A stretch of 6,342 nucleotides of DNA from Planctomycetaceae bacterium (GCA_031259095.1 JAIRLW010000412.1:1-6342), one strand, 5' to 3'; shown: positions 1-6,172, counted from the stretch's first letter. A program made the numbers and translations. The notes: a model not told the origin generated them from the letters alone.

Positions 1-134
1 AGTTTCGACACGAAAATAGAGTTCATCGTGAAATTTTTCGACTTGAAACTAATTAAATATTTATTGAATATATTTTGTGTTCTAAAAATAAAAACCGAAT
101 TTTAAAGTGCAATGAGTATTACAGCGTTTAATTT

Positions 135-156
135 CTGTACTTTTAGGAAAGTACAG
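135..156. repeat. Perfect 9-bp hairpin downstream of der
   Basis: The arms CTGTACTTT (135-143) and AAAGTACAG (148-156) are perfectly complementary around a 4-base loop, TAGG. The hairpin begins about 110 bases past the der stop codon on the minus strand. No T-run follows on either strand, so it does not have the form of a classical intrinsic terminator. It could be a der mRNA 3'-end structure or a protein-binding palindrome. The hairpin is seen directly; its role is unknown. Confidence 0.5.
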
Positions 157-199
157 TGATTAAAGGGTTATTGATTAAATGATTATTAGTCACACATAA

Positions 200-235
200 G
201 GGACGATGGGGACTAATGAGACAATAGGGACCGCG
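200..235. repeat. 9-bp-period GGGAC array, copy 1 (3' of der)
   Basis: Four units start at 200, 209, 218 and 227, exactly 9 bases apart: GGGACGATG, GGGACTAAT, GAGACAATA, GGGACCGCG. The third carries GAGAC in place of GGGAC. The array begins about 35 bases past the der stop codon. A second array with the same unit order (GGG, GGG, GAG, GGG) lies on the other side of der at 1781-1817, in the same orientation. Phased short units like these could be protein-binding iterons or a dispersed intergenic repeat family. The periodicity is seen directly; function is unknown. Confidence 0.6.
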
Positions 236-265
236 ATAAATTAAAACAGAAAATTACAAACATTA

Positions 266-1633
266 CTATTTTTCTATATCGTTTCTGAAATCATTGGATC
301 CGCGTTTTCGGAACAATAACCGGATTGGAATTTCGCGGAACGGTAACTCGTCGCGTAAGAAATTAAGAAGATAACGCTGATAAGGCATTGAAATCGCGTC
401 CGGCATATTACAAAATAACACCATTGTCGGCGGCGCAATATCAACCTGAGATGCATAATAAATTTTAACCTTGTGATGATGAAACAACGGCGGCGGATTA
501 TTTTCCAGTGCAGCGGCAACAAGTTTGTTGAGTTGCGGAGTTGAAATTCGTAACCGTGATTGATTGAACAACATTTGAGCATGGTTGAGCATCATTTTGA
601 TATTTTTACCTGTTTTGCCGGTGATGAACGCAATCGGGGCAAAAGCGAAATCGGGAAAAACATCACGCAAATAATCGCCCCATGTTTCTGTCGGCATCTG
701 ACCAACCATCGTGTCCCACTTATTTACAACAAAAATACACGGTTTCATCTCGTTCCTGATAAAACTAACCAGTTGACGTTCTGTTGCCTGAATTCGTGAG
801 TTGGCTTCAAAGAAAAGCAGAATAACATCAGCCCGATGAATGCTTTTTTCCGCACGGTTAGTACTGTAAAATTGCAAATCGCTTTTAATTCCTTTTCGTC
901 GCAAAAATCCGGGCGTGTCGATGGCAATGAACGTTTTACCGTCCATTTCAAACCGGACGTCAACCGAATCCCGCGTCGTTCCCGGCACATCGCCGGCAAT
1001 CACCCGTTTTTCGTTGGCAAGCGTGTTGATAAACGTACTTTTACCGGCGTTACGCCGACCAACAATGGCTAACTTCATCACCGGTTCCGCAATCTCTTCA
1101 CCGGATTCGCCAAACAAATGATTGTTCTTCAAGGTTACACGAATCGTTTCCGTTAGAAAAACTCTTCCGCGTTTCTGTTGTGCACTCACCGGCAAAACTT
1201 CCCAACCAAAACATTGAAACTCTTCCGCGTTCCGTTCTTCACGTTCATTGTCGGATTTGTTGGCAACCAAAAGAATCGGACGATCAAGCCGACGAAGGCG
1301 TTCTGCAACCACTTTGTCCAACGGAACAACACCATCACGTGCCGCCGTCACAAAAAGTATCAGGTCAGCCGAATGAATGGCAAGACGGATTTGGTCTTCA
1401 ATATGTTCCGAAAGATGATCCGCATCGACAATCCCCATTCCGCCGGTGTCGATTAACTCAATCAGTTGCGGTTGCTGACCTTCGTCATTCAAATCAAGAA
1501 GAAAGGTAACACGATCTCGTGTTACGCCGGCTGTCGGATCGACAATCGAAACTCGCTGACCAATTAACCAATTGAACAGACTCGATTTACCGACATTAGG
1601 ACGACCAACAATCGCCACCTTCGGAATAGACAT
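266..1633 (-). CDS. der: Ribosome-assembly GTPase Der (EngA), double Era-like GTPase
   Basis: Der binds the 50S subunit and is needed for its late assembly; it is essential in most bacteria. The 455-residue protein has the full architecture. The first GTPase domain has G1 GRPNVGKS (10-17), G2 in GVTRD (36-40), G3 DTGG (62-65), G4 NKSD (125-128) and G5 VSA (149-151). The second has G1 GRRNAGKS (192-199), GTTRD (218-222), DTPG (239-242) and NKWD (304-307). A KH-like domain occupies about 360-450. G5 of the second domain reads ITGKTGKN rather than the usual SA-type motif, which I recall from planctomycete homologues. The first domain carries a few extra residues (about 48-56) before strand beta-3. 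The ATG at 1633 places the first P-loop at the normal distance from the N-terminus. No Shine-Dalgarno sequence precedes it. The gene stands alone, about 240 bases from the next gene upstream, and ends in TAG. Length and motifs indicate an intact, functional gene. Confidence 0.97.
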   Translation of the reverse strand: MSIPKVAIVGRPNVGKSSLFNWLIGQRVSIVDPTAGVTRDRVTFLLDLNDEGQQPQLIELIDTGGMGIVDADHLSEHIEDQIRLAIHSADLILFVTAARDGVVPLDKVVAERLRRLDRPILLVANKSDNEREERNAEEFQCFGWEVLPVSAQQKRGRVFLTETIRVTLKNNHLFGESGEEIAEPVMKLAIVGRRNAGKSTFINTLANEKRVIAGDVPGTTRDSVDVRFEMDGKTFIAIDTPGFLRRKGIKSDLQFYSTNRAEKSIHRADVILLFFEANSRIQATERQLVSFIRNEMKPCIFVVNKWDTMVGQMPTETWGDYLRDVFPDFAFAPIAFITGKTGKNIKMMLNHAQMLFNQSRLRISTPQLNKLVAAALENNPPPLFHHHKVKIYYASQVDIAPPTMVLFCNMPDAISMPYQRYLLNFLRDELPFREIPIRLLFRKRGSNDFRNDIEK

Positions 1634-1684
1634 CGTTATTTAAGACTAAAGTCGGTTAAATGTTTATTCTTGGAGAATCGCTAA

Positions 1685-1722
1685 AAATACCTTTTACTTA
1701 AATACCTTTTACTTAAATACTT
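1685..1722. repeat. 15-bp tandem repeat upstream of der
   Basis: The unit AAATACCTTTTACTT occurs perfectly twice (1685-1699 and 1700-1714), followed by a partial copy, AAATACTT (1715-1722). It lies 52 to 89 bases upstream of the der start codon, inside the region expected to hold the der promoter or leader. On the der-coding strand each unit reads AAGTAAAAGGTATTT. Such a repeat may change copy number by slippage. A regulatory effect is only inference. Confidence 0.7.
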
Positions 1723-1728
1723 AAACAC

Positions 1729-1747
1729 AAATTTGTTTTACAAATTT
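1729..1747. repeat. A/T-rich 8-bp palindrome
   Basis: AAATTTGT (1729-1736) and ACAAATTT (1740-1747) are perfectly complementary around TTT. The palindrome sits directly between the tandem repeat upstream of der and the second GGGAC array. The stem has a single G/C pair, so it is weak as an RNA structure. It could be an operator-like site or chance in A/T-rich DNA. Confidence 0.35.
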
Positions 1748-1748
1748 A

Positions 1749-1817
1749 TTGTCTCTTTAGTCTCTAAAGTTTTTAGTGTAGGGACCTATAGGGACATAAG
1801 AGACAAATGGGACAATT
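1749..1817. repeat. 9-bp-period GGGAC/GAGAC array, copy 2, with inverted units (5' of der)
   Basis: Forward units start at 1781, 1791, 1800 and 1809: GGGACCTATA, GGGACATAA, GAGACAAAT, GGGACAATT. Spacing is 9 bases except for one 10-base step. Their order matches the array at 200-235. Two reverse-orientation units (GTCTC at 1751 and 1760, again 9 apart) lie to the left, so TTGTCTCTT (1749-1757) is perfectly complementary to AAGAGACAA (1798-1806). The element lies between the stop codon of the Rpn-like gene (1875) and the der leader. It may be a dispersed repeat, a binding array or an RNA hairpin. I cannot tell which from one window. Confidence 0.6.
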
Positions 1818-1874
1818 ATCAATTTTGTGATTAAAAATATTTAAAAATGAATTTTTAGAAATTCCTCTTTGTTA

Positions 1875-2285
1875 CTAATTTAAGTGTTCCATTTCATCAA
1901 GTGAAAGACCAATTCCCTTCGCTATCGTCTCACTATCGACGCCAAGATGCTTGAAATTACGTGCTGTTTCGATAAAAGTTTCAATGCGGCTTTCTGCTTT
2001 GGATTCATCTATTGCCATGTGATAATCAATCAAGAACATGTGCCGTTGTCGGGCGAGTTCTCTTGTTTGTGGATCGGCAGTGAATTGTTGAAATTCACGA
2101 TAGGCGTCGATAATTCGCGGATCATTACTAGTTAAAGCAGCCATTTCTTCCTCACTTTTCTGTGCGCCAAAGGCTAAAAATTGTGACCAATGAGCCAAGT
2201 TGGGCGGAACATCTTTCAAAACATCAACATTTCCTTTAATTACTTTATGTAATTGCCAGATATGAACTTGAAAGTGTTCGCTCAT
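1875..2285 (-). CDS. Rpn-family protein lacking its nuclease domain (C-terminal half only)
   Basis: The 136-residue product resembles the C-terminal half of Rpn-family recombination-promoting nucleases / putative PD-(D/E)XK transposases. Recognisable parts are FQVHIWQLHKV (5-15), which matches the family segment normally following the nuclease core; the helical stretch with LAHWSQFLAFG (30-40); the EEEMAALTSNDPRI region (45-58); and the tail LGVDSETIAKGIGLSLDEME (114-133). Full-length members are roughly 300 residues. Here the N-terminal domain with the catalytic D...ExK residues is absent, and a stop codon (TAA at 2295-2297) sits in frame four codons upstream of the ATG. The preceding 97 bases up to the CNNM gene hold no nuclease remnant that I can see. 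The frame itself is clean, so it may be a decaying 5'-truncated copy or a retained short protein. A candidate promoter lies just upstream. Family assignment is from memory of the pattern; catalysis is not expected. Confidence 0.75.
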   Translation of the reverse strand: MSEHFQVHIWQLHKVIKGNVDVLKDVPPNLAHWSQFLAFGAQKSEEEMAALTSNDPRIIDAYREFQQFTADPQTRELARQRHMFLIDYHMAIDESKAESRIETFIETARNFKHLGVDSETIAKGIGLSLDEMEHLN

Positions 2286-2291
2286 GTTATT

Positions 2292-2319
2292 ATTTTACTC
2301 TGAATATCGGTCTATTCAA
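2292..2319 (-). promoter_or_regulatory. Candidate sigma-70-type promoter for the Rpn-like gene
   Basis: On the minus strand TTGAAT (2319-2314) and TAAAAT (2297-2292) are separated by 16 bases, matching TTGACA/TATAAT at 4 and 5 of 6 positions. Only six bases lie between the -10 box and the ATG, so a transcript would be leaderless or nearly so. The spacer includes most of a short palindrome, GAATA-N6-TATTC (2302-2317). In A/T-rich DNA such matches arise by chance, hence low confidence. Confidence 0.25.
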
Positions 2320-2382
2320 GTATTACCGTCGTTTTTTCTGATTTTTCGTTGCTTTACCTTTTGTTTATCGGTTACCCCAAAA

Positions 2383-3651
2383 TTAACGGTTTCCTTTCGT
2401 AATCATGTGAACGGTCAAATCGTTTTCTTCAGAGACTTCCATCACGTGAAACTCCAAAGAATCAATTTGGCAAATGTCGCCGGTTTTCGGTAACCGCTCC
2501 AACATCTCCCGAATTAAACCGCCAACCGTCAAACTAGAATAACCGTCAAAAGAAACGCCAAACTTACGCTGAAGACGACGAAGACTCGTTAAACCGTTGA
2601 GTTGCCAACATTCAGGAGCAATCCGCTTCACTTCAATCTGATTCAGTAAACGCCGGCTGCGTCCCTGTTCCCGCGTAAAAATTGTTTCAATAATATCGTC
2701 CAGAGTTAATATGCCGACCGTTTCGCCAAATTCGTTGACCACAACCGCAACATTCCGGTTTTCACGTTGAAGACGGTCGAAAACTTCCGCAACCGATGAC
2801 GACCAAGGAACATAAATGATCGGTTCAAACTGATTCTCCCACGCAGCGTCTGCCGACAACATCGGAAATCGAATAAAACTCAACGCCGCCGCAATTTCAT
2901 CAGAATCAGGTTCCGTCAATAAACAATATCCGCTTCGCGGAAGTTTACCTTGCAACGACTCCAATATCTGTTCAAACGAAACCGGCGGATGAAACATTTT
3001 AAGCAATGATCGCGGACGCATGAGTTCTTCCGCCCGAATATCGGAAATCAAAACAATGTTTTGTAACACACGTTGTTCCCGTTTGAGAAGGGTCGCATCT
3101 TCTCCCGACTTTTCCACCGCACGCTCCAAATCGCCAATCCGAAGATAAGGTTCCACCGAAAAATGCGGACAAAATAAACGTCGTGAAAGAATATTTGTTA
3201 CCTGAAGAATCGGAAGAACCGGTTGAAGAAAACGAACAATAAGTGAAAGCGGAACCGCCCAAAGAAGAACAAAAAACCGCGGCGCCAAAACTCCAACATT
3301 TTTCGGTAACACCTCGCAAAACAGAATCACCGCCAGAAGTGAACCAAACACAATAAGTCCGGCTAAATCCGCACGCCCTTGATGTTGTAACCTAAATGCA
3401 ACAATCGACGAAATCGTAAATGTTAAAAGATTGATCGAAAGATTACCCAGCAAAATCGAATTGAGAAGCCGTTCCGAATTTTCCAAAAGCCGATGTGCCA
3501 ACCGCGCAACCGAACCACCCGTCTTCAACATAGAACGGTCTGTCTGACCAAGCGAAAAAAAAGCCGCTTCGCAACAAGAAAAAAAAGCCGAAAGAACCAT
3601 CAGCACAAACATGGCTCCAAACGCCGGCATGTAAGGCAAAATATCGCTCAA
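2383..3651 (-). CDS. CNNM/DUF21-CBS membrane protein (CorC/HlyC family, probable Mg2+ transport)
   Basis: This is a 422-residue integral inner-membrane protein with the standard CNNM layout. The DUF21 domain spans about 8-190, with hydrophobic segments near 11-34, 62-86, 96-119 and 126-150. It has the signature SAFFSCCEAAFFSL (21-34), LLGNLSIN (67-74) and EVLPK (113-117, normally GExxPK). Next comes a CBS pair from about EELMRPR (208-214) to VNEFGETVGILTLDDIIETIF (305-325), then a CorC/HlyC-type C-terminal domain (about 340-420). Relatives bind nucleotide at the CBS pair and are linked to Mg2+/Co2+ efflux or homeostasis; the old hemolysin label is not evidence of toxin activity. The frame opens with TTG at 3651. 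An in-frame ATG at 3630 (residue 8) is an alternative, and both leave the first membrane segment intact. The start lies 125 bases beyond the stop codon of the upstream AAA gene. The direction of ion movement cannot be read from the sequence. Confidence 0.9.
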   Translation of the reverse strand: MSDILPYMPAFGAMFVLMVLSAFFSCCEAAFFSLGQTDRSMLKTGGSVARLAHRLLENSERLLNSILLGNLSINLLTFTISSIVAFRLQHQGRADLAGLIVFGSLLAVILFCEVLPKNVGVLAPRFFVLLWAVPLSLIVRFLQPVLPILQVTNILSRRLFCPHFSVEPYLRIGDLERAVEKSGEDATLLKREQRVLQNIVLISDIRAEELMRPRSLLKMFHPPVSFEQILESLQGKLPRSGYCLLTEPDSDEIAAALSFIRFPMLSADAAWENQFEPIIYVPWSSSVAEVFDRLQRENRNVAVVVNEFGETVGILTLDDIIETIFTREQGRSRRLLNQIEVKRIAPECWQLNGLTSLRRLQRKFGVSFDGYSSLTVGGLIREMLERLPKTGDICQIDSLEFHVMEVSEENDLTVHMITKGNR

Positions 3652-3714
3652 TAGAATAACTCGTTACTTAACTAACTCTGTGAATCCGCACAACCGGAAT
3701 AATTTTATTATTTC

Positions 3715-3740
3715 AAAAAAAAAAACATTGCAACGTTTTT
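3715..3740 (-). terminator. Possible weak intrinsic terminator of the AAA gene
   Basis: Read on the minus strand, an A/T-rich inverted repeat (AAAAAC ... GTTTTT, 3740-3721, with short inner pairing around TTGCAA) runs into 11 consecutive T (3725-3715). It begins about 37 bases after the AAA gene stop codon and before the CNNM start, where a terminator would be expected. The stem has almost no G/C pairs, so termination strength is doubtful. Confidence 0.35.
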
Positions 3741-3776
3741 CACAAAAAATATTTCAGCGCGATTCGTAAACGACCA

Positions 3777-5519
3777 TCATTGCGTCTCGTCAACAATGTT
3801 CATTTCATATTTATCTTTACCAATAAAAATAAGCAATGCGAATTTTAAATCGGCACGATCTTTCAATCGGAAGGAATGAGCGTATTGATTCAATTGTTCT
3901 AAACCTTCCTTGCGTTTTTGATCAATTTCCGATTGTTTGGCGTCGGTCTTGCAGTATTTCAACTCCAAAACCCATTCATACTTGACTTGCGGGAAATTCG
4001 GATTACGTTGCAAAAAAATGTCCGCACGACCGGGAACCGTTTCATATTCACTCATCGGAATATAAATATTGTTCAACAGTAAATAAGCAAGCAACAAAAC
4101 TTTAATATATTTCTCATCAAAGCGCAACAAATCAAAATCGGATAACTTACTAAACGCATTCTGAGAAACATAATCAATAAAATCATGAAGATTTCCTTCC
4201 ATCGCAATCACACGAATTGATTCCCGTAACTCTTTTACATTCAACTTGATATCCGGCGAATGATCATGAACCAAATCACGAAGATATGCCCAATATGTTG
4301 TTTGAATCGAGTAATTAGGAATCACCAAACGTAATTCGTCCGCATAAGATTCCTTGATCGTCAACAATCCCAAATAGAATAATAACGAAACAAAATAAGG
4401 ATCATCGTTCAACTGATCAATAGAAAATTCTTCCAACACTTTTGAAACAATACTACCGTCTTTTATTATTTGAATTAATGTATTACGGTTATCTTCGTTT
4501 TGAATCAGACGTTTCAGACGACCGGAATCAATACTGAGATTCGGATCGATAAAATTTTTAGGCGGTTTATTGTTTTCCAATATCTGTTCAAAAAAATAGA
4601 GGATCATTGTTGAGTTATAGACTTTGTTGACCGCATCCGCGCTAAACAGATAACCGTTATAATAATATTCCATATCCACATTAATTCGACTGGTATCAAT
4701 TCCCGTTTCTTCCCGCAACCGTTCCACTTCCGAACTGGTAAAACCCAGCATTTCATTGTACTGCCAATGGAGCGAATAGTTGGTTGCAATATTGTAACCG
4801 CTGGTTAAGTCGTCCAGCATGACCGGTGAAATACCGGTGATAAATGTTCGATCCGCCACCCCATATTTTGACGCTGTTTTGAGTTTCTCATAAAAATCGC
4901 GCACCAACCCGTTAGCGGTAATCATTTTCTTATAAAAATTATCTCCTATTACTGTTCCTATCGCAATAAGATCATTCGCAAAATGGTCGTACTCGTCAAT
5001 AATTATAAAAATTGATATTTTTGCCGATTCCGCCGCCCGAAAAGCCGTATCAAGAATCGAAAGATCAGAGTGTTCATGTTGGTTAATTTGATCAATAAGT
5101 TGGTTGGCTTTAGGAAAAATGTTTTGGTGATTGCTAAGAAAACGGCAAACCGTATGCCGGACATTATTAAAAAAAGAATTTCGGAAACTTTCTATATTGG
5201 ACGTGTCAACGCCGGAAAAATCAAATTCCATTACCGCATAACTATTTTTTCGCGGAGTCGGATGTTGACCGATGTACAAATTGCCGAATAATTGTTCAAA
5301 TTCATCCGCATAATTAACGTCGTAATAGTATGCCAGTGTGGAAAGAAACAAACTCTTACCAAATCGGCGAGGACGAATAAATATCTGATTTTTGTTACTT
5401 TCCTTTTCGAGCAACTCAATAAACCGCGTTTTGTCAACATAAATATAATTATTTTCCGTGCGGATACTTTTGAAATTAGCGTTGCCGTAAGGTAATTGTT
5501 TGGCAGTATTCGTGTTCAT
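3777..5519 (-). CDS. AAA-ATPase-like protein with C-terminal PD-(D/E)XK nuclease domain
   Basis: The 580-residue protein has the two-part build of the AAA-ATPase_like plus PDDEXK_9 family, common in gut and anaerobic bacteria; its function is not established. The N-terminus has the family signature YVDKTRFIELLE (27-38). The P-loop is the family's variant form RPRRFGKS (49-56). Walker B is IIDEYD (173-178) and a sensor-like TGISPV lies at 228-233. The C-terminal domain keeps the nuclease-type residues: D500 in GRADI (497-501), E519 and K521 in LELK, and the downstream QLNQYA (542-547), like the QxxxY motif of this fold. All key residues are present and the length is normal, so it seems intact. 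The ATG at 5519 leaves the usual short leader before the signature; no Shine-Dalgarno sequence precedes it. It is monocistronic as far as visible, downstream of a structured gene-free region. Hand counts on sampled lines suggest lower G+C than the CNNM gene. Proposed roles (defence, mobile-element or DNA-repair factor) are unproven. Confidence 0.9.
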   Translation of the reverse strand: MNTNTAKQLPYGNANFKSIRTENNYIYVDKTRFIELLEKESNKNQIFIRPRRFGKSLFLSTLAYYYDVNYADEFEQLFGNLYIGQHPTPRKNSYAVMEFDFSGVDTSNIESFRNSFFNNVRHTVCRFLSNHQNIFPKANQLIDQINQHEHSDLSILDTAFRAAESAKISIFIIIDEYDHFANDLIAIGTVIGDNFYKKMITANGLVRDFYEKLKTASKYGVADRTFITGISPVMLDDLTSGYNIATNYSLHWQYNEMLGFTSSEVERLREETGIDTSRINVDMEYYYNGYLFSADAVNKVYNSTMILYFFEQILENNKPPKNFIDPNLSIDSGRLKRLIQNEDNRNTLIQIIKDGSIVSKVLEEFSIDQLNDDPYFVSLLFYLGLLTIKESYADELRLVIPNYSIQTTYWAYLRDLVHDHSPDIKLNVKELRESIRVIAMEGNLHDFIDYVSQNAFSKLSDFDLLRFDEKYIKVLLLAYLLLNNIYIPMSEYETVPGRADIFLQRNPNFPQVKYEWVLELKYCKTDAKQSEIDQKRKEGLEQLNQYAHSFRLKDRADLKFALLIFIGKDKYEMNIVDETQ

Positions 5520-5590
5520 AAAATTGATGGTAAAAATTATCGCTTATATTTATAGGCTGGCGTGTTAAGATAGATAAAAATTGGTTGAGC

Positions 5591-5639
5591 CAATATCAGG
5601 TAGGCAATTTTTCGCCGAAAGGTCGCCTACCTGATATTG
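5591..5639. repeat. Strong 49-base hairpin upstream of the AAA gene
   Basis: CAATATCAGGTAGGC (5591-5605) and GCCTACCTGATATTG (5625-5639) form a perfect 15-bp stem. After one A/C mismatch the pairing resumes for seven pairs (5607-5613 with 5617-5623, two of them G-T when read on the plus strand), leaving a 3-base loop, GCC. The hairpin lies 71 bases upstream of the AAA gene start. No T-run follows directly on either strand; on the minus strand five T appear about ten bases later. It could be a REP-like dispersed palindrome, a leader-RNA structure of the AAA gene, or a terminator. Only the structure is seen directly. Confidence 0.7.
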
Positions 5640-5726
5640 ACCAGACAACACCTCCCAAATTTCGAAATAATCAGTGAATTTTTTCTAAGTAACATTTATT
5701 TTTTAACAAAACAACTCCAGCAAAAT

Positions 5727-5792
5727 AAAAAAAGCCAACCTTATTTTAACAGACGGCTTTTTTTAGTTTTGGTGATTGCGAAAAAAAGCCGT
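5727..5792. terminator. Three-arm inverted repeat forming alternative terminator-like hairpins
   Basis: Three arms are mutually complementary: AAAAAAAGCC (5727-5736), ACGGCTTTTTTT (5753-5764) and AAAAAAAGCCGT (5781-5792). The middle arm can pair with the left one (10 bp, 18-base loop) or the right one (12 bp, 16-base loop), but not both. On the minus strand the left/middle hairpin ends in a T-run (TTTTTTTATTTTG), like an intrinsic terminator, and the preceding middle/right hairpin would compete with it. On the plus strand the left/middle hairpin also ends in seven T. It may simply be a bidirectional terminator separating neighbours. The G/C core is only 3 to 5 pairs. Confidence 0.5.
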
Positions 5793-5831
5793 GAACGATA
5801 TTGCTCTCAGCTTATCAGGATTGTATTTTCT

Positions 5832-5915
5832 ATGACCAAACGATTGCCGGAGCAGCTTCGGTGTGCCGTCAGAAACGCCAACCGTAATCAATTTCAGTTT
5901 TTGCAAAGTAATTAA
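5832..5915 (+). pseudogene. Possible vestige of an XRE-type helix-turn-helix gene
   Basis: An ATG at 5832 opens 27 codons starting MTKRLPEQLRCAVRNANRNQ and ending in TAA. From memory this resembles the first 20 or so residues of small XRE-like regulators abundant in planctomycetes, which begin with a similar LPEQLR-A-I/V pattern and then enter the helix-turn-helix. Here the frame stops before any recognition helix. I could not confirm a continuation in the other frames of the following 60 bases. It could be a degraded gene start or a chance similarity. Confidence 0.25.
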
Positions 5916-6076
5916 AACGGTTCATAATCTACTTTCGTCTTCAAAAAAATTTTAATGATTAGTCATTTTATGATGTCGTTTTAGTTTGTCAAGCGGTCGG
6001 TTTTTCAGTTGTGGTTTGTAGAGAAGTCTGTAGATGACGCAGATTTTCGCAAATTGTTTTTCAATTATTTTTATTT

Positions 6077-6172
6077 TACCACGAAAAACACGAATGTTCA
6101 CGAAAGGTTTTAAACAATGAAAAATAAAAAATAGAAACATCATTTTCGTGTCCCTTCGTGTCTTTCGTAGTT
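6077..6172. repeat. Inverted pair of CACGAA-rich arms
   Basis: A 30-base arm at 6077-6106 (with CCACGAAAAACACGAA, then CACGAAA) and one at 6143-6172 (TTTTCGTG, CCTTCGTG, CTTTCGTAG) are inverted copies, matching at 23 of 30 positions around a 36-base A/T-rich spacer. Within each arm the CACGAA core recurs every 9 to 11 bases. From memory, similar CACGAA / TTCGTG strings are frequent in intergenic DNA of many environmental bacteria, as is the nearby GACGCAGATTTTCGCA (6036-6051). The element is likely a dispersed non-coding repeat rather than a gene-specific signal. Confidence 0.55.

Noticed and set aside
1..50. Nested inverted repeat AGTTTC...GAAACT with inner CACGA/TCGTG at the left edge
   Set aside because: Arms are 5-6 bases with long gaps, and the window edge prevents judging any larger element; likely chance.
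560..1509. Several plus-strand open frames of 60-110 codons across der
   Set aside because: They are opposite-strand shadows of der, which has complete GTPase motifs on the minus strand; their translations show no family pattern.
2999..3319. A 106-codon minus-strand frame inside the CNNM gene
   Set aside because: It is an alternative frame of the CNNM coding sequence, low in complexity, with no recognisable domain.
5520..5580. Promoter for the AAA gene (TTTATC-18-TATAAA or TTAACA with nearby TATA-like strings)
   Set aside because: Several overlapping weak matches exist in A/T-rich DNA and none has both boxes good at 16-18 spacing.
5637..5830. Upstream extension of the small plus-strand frame at 5832-5915
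   Set aside because: The translation crosses the three-arm terminator-like element and looks random; only the last 27 codons have any protein-like pattern.
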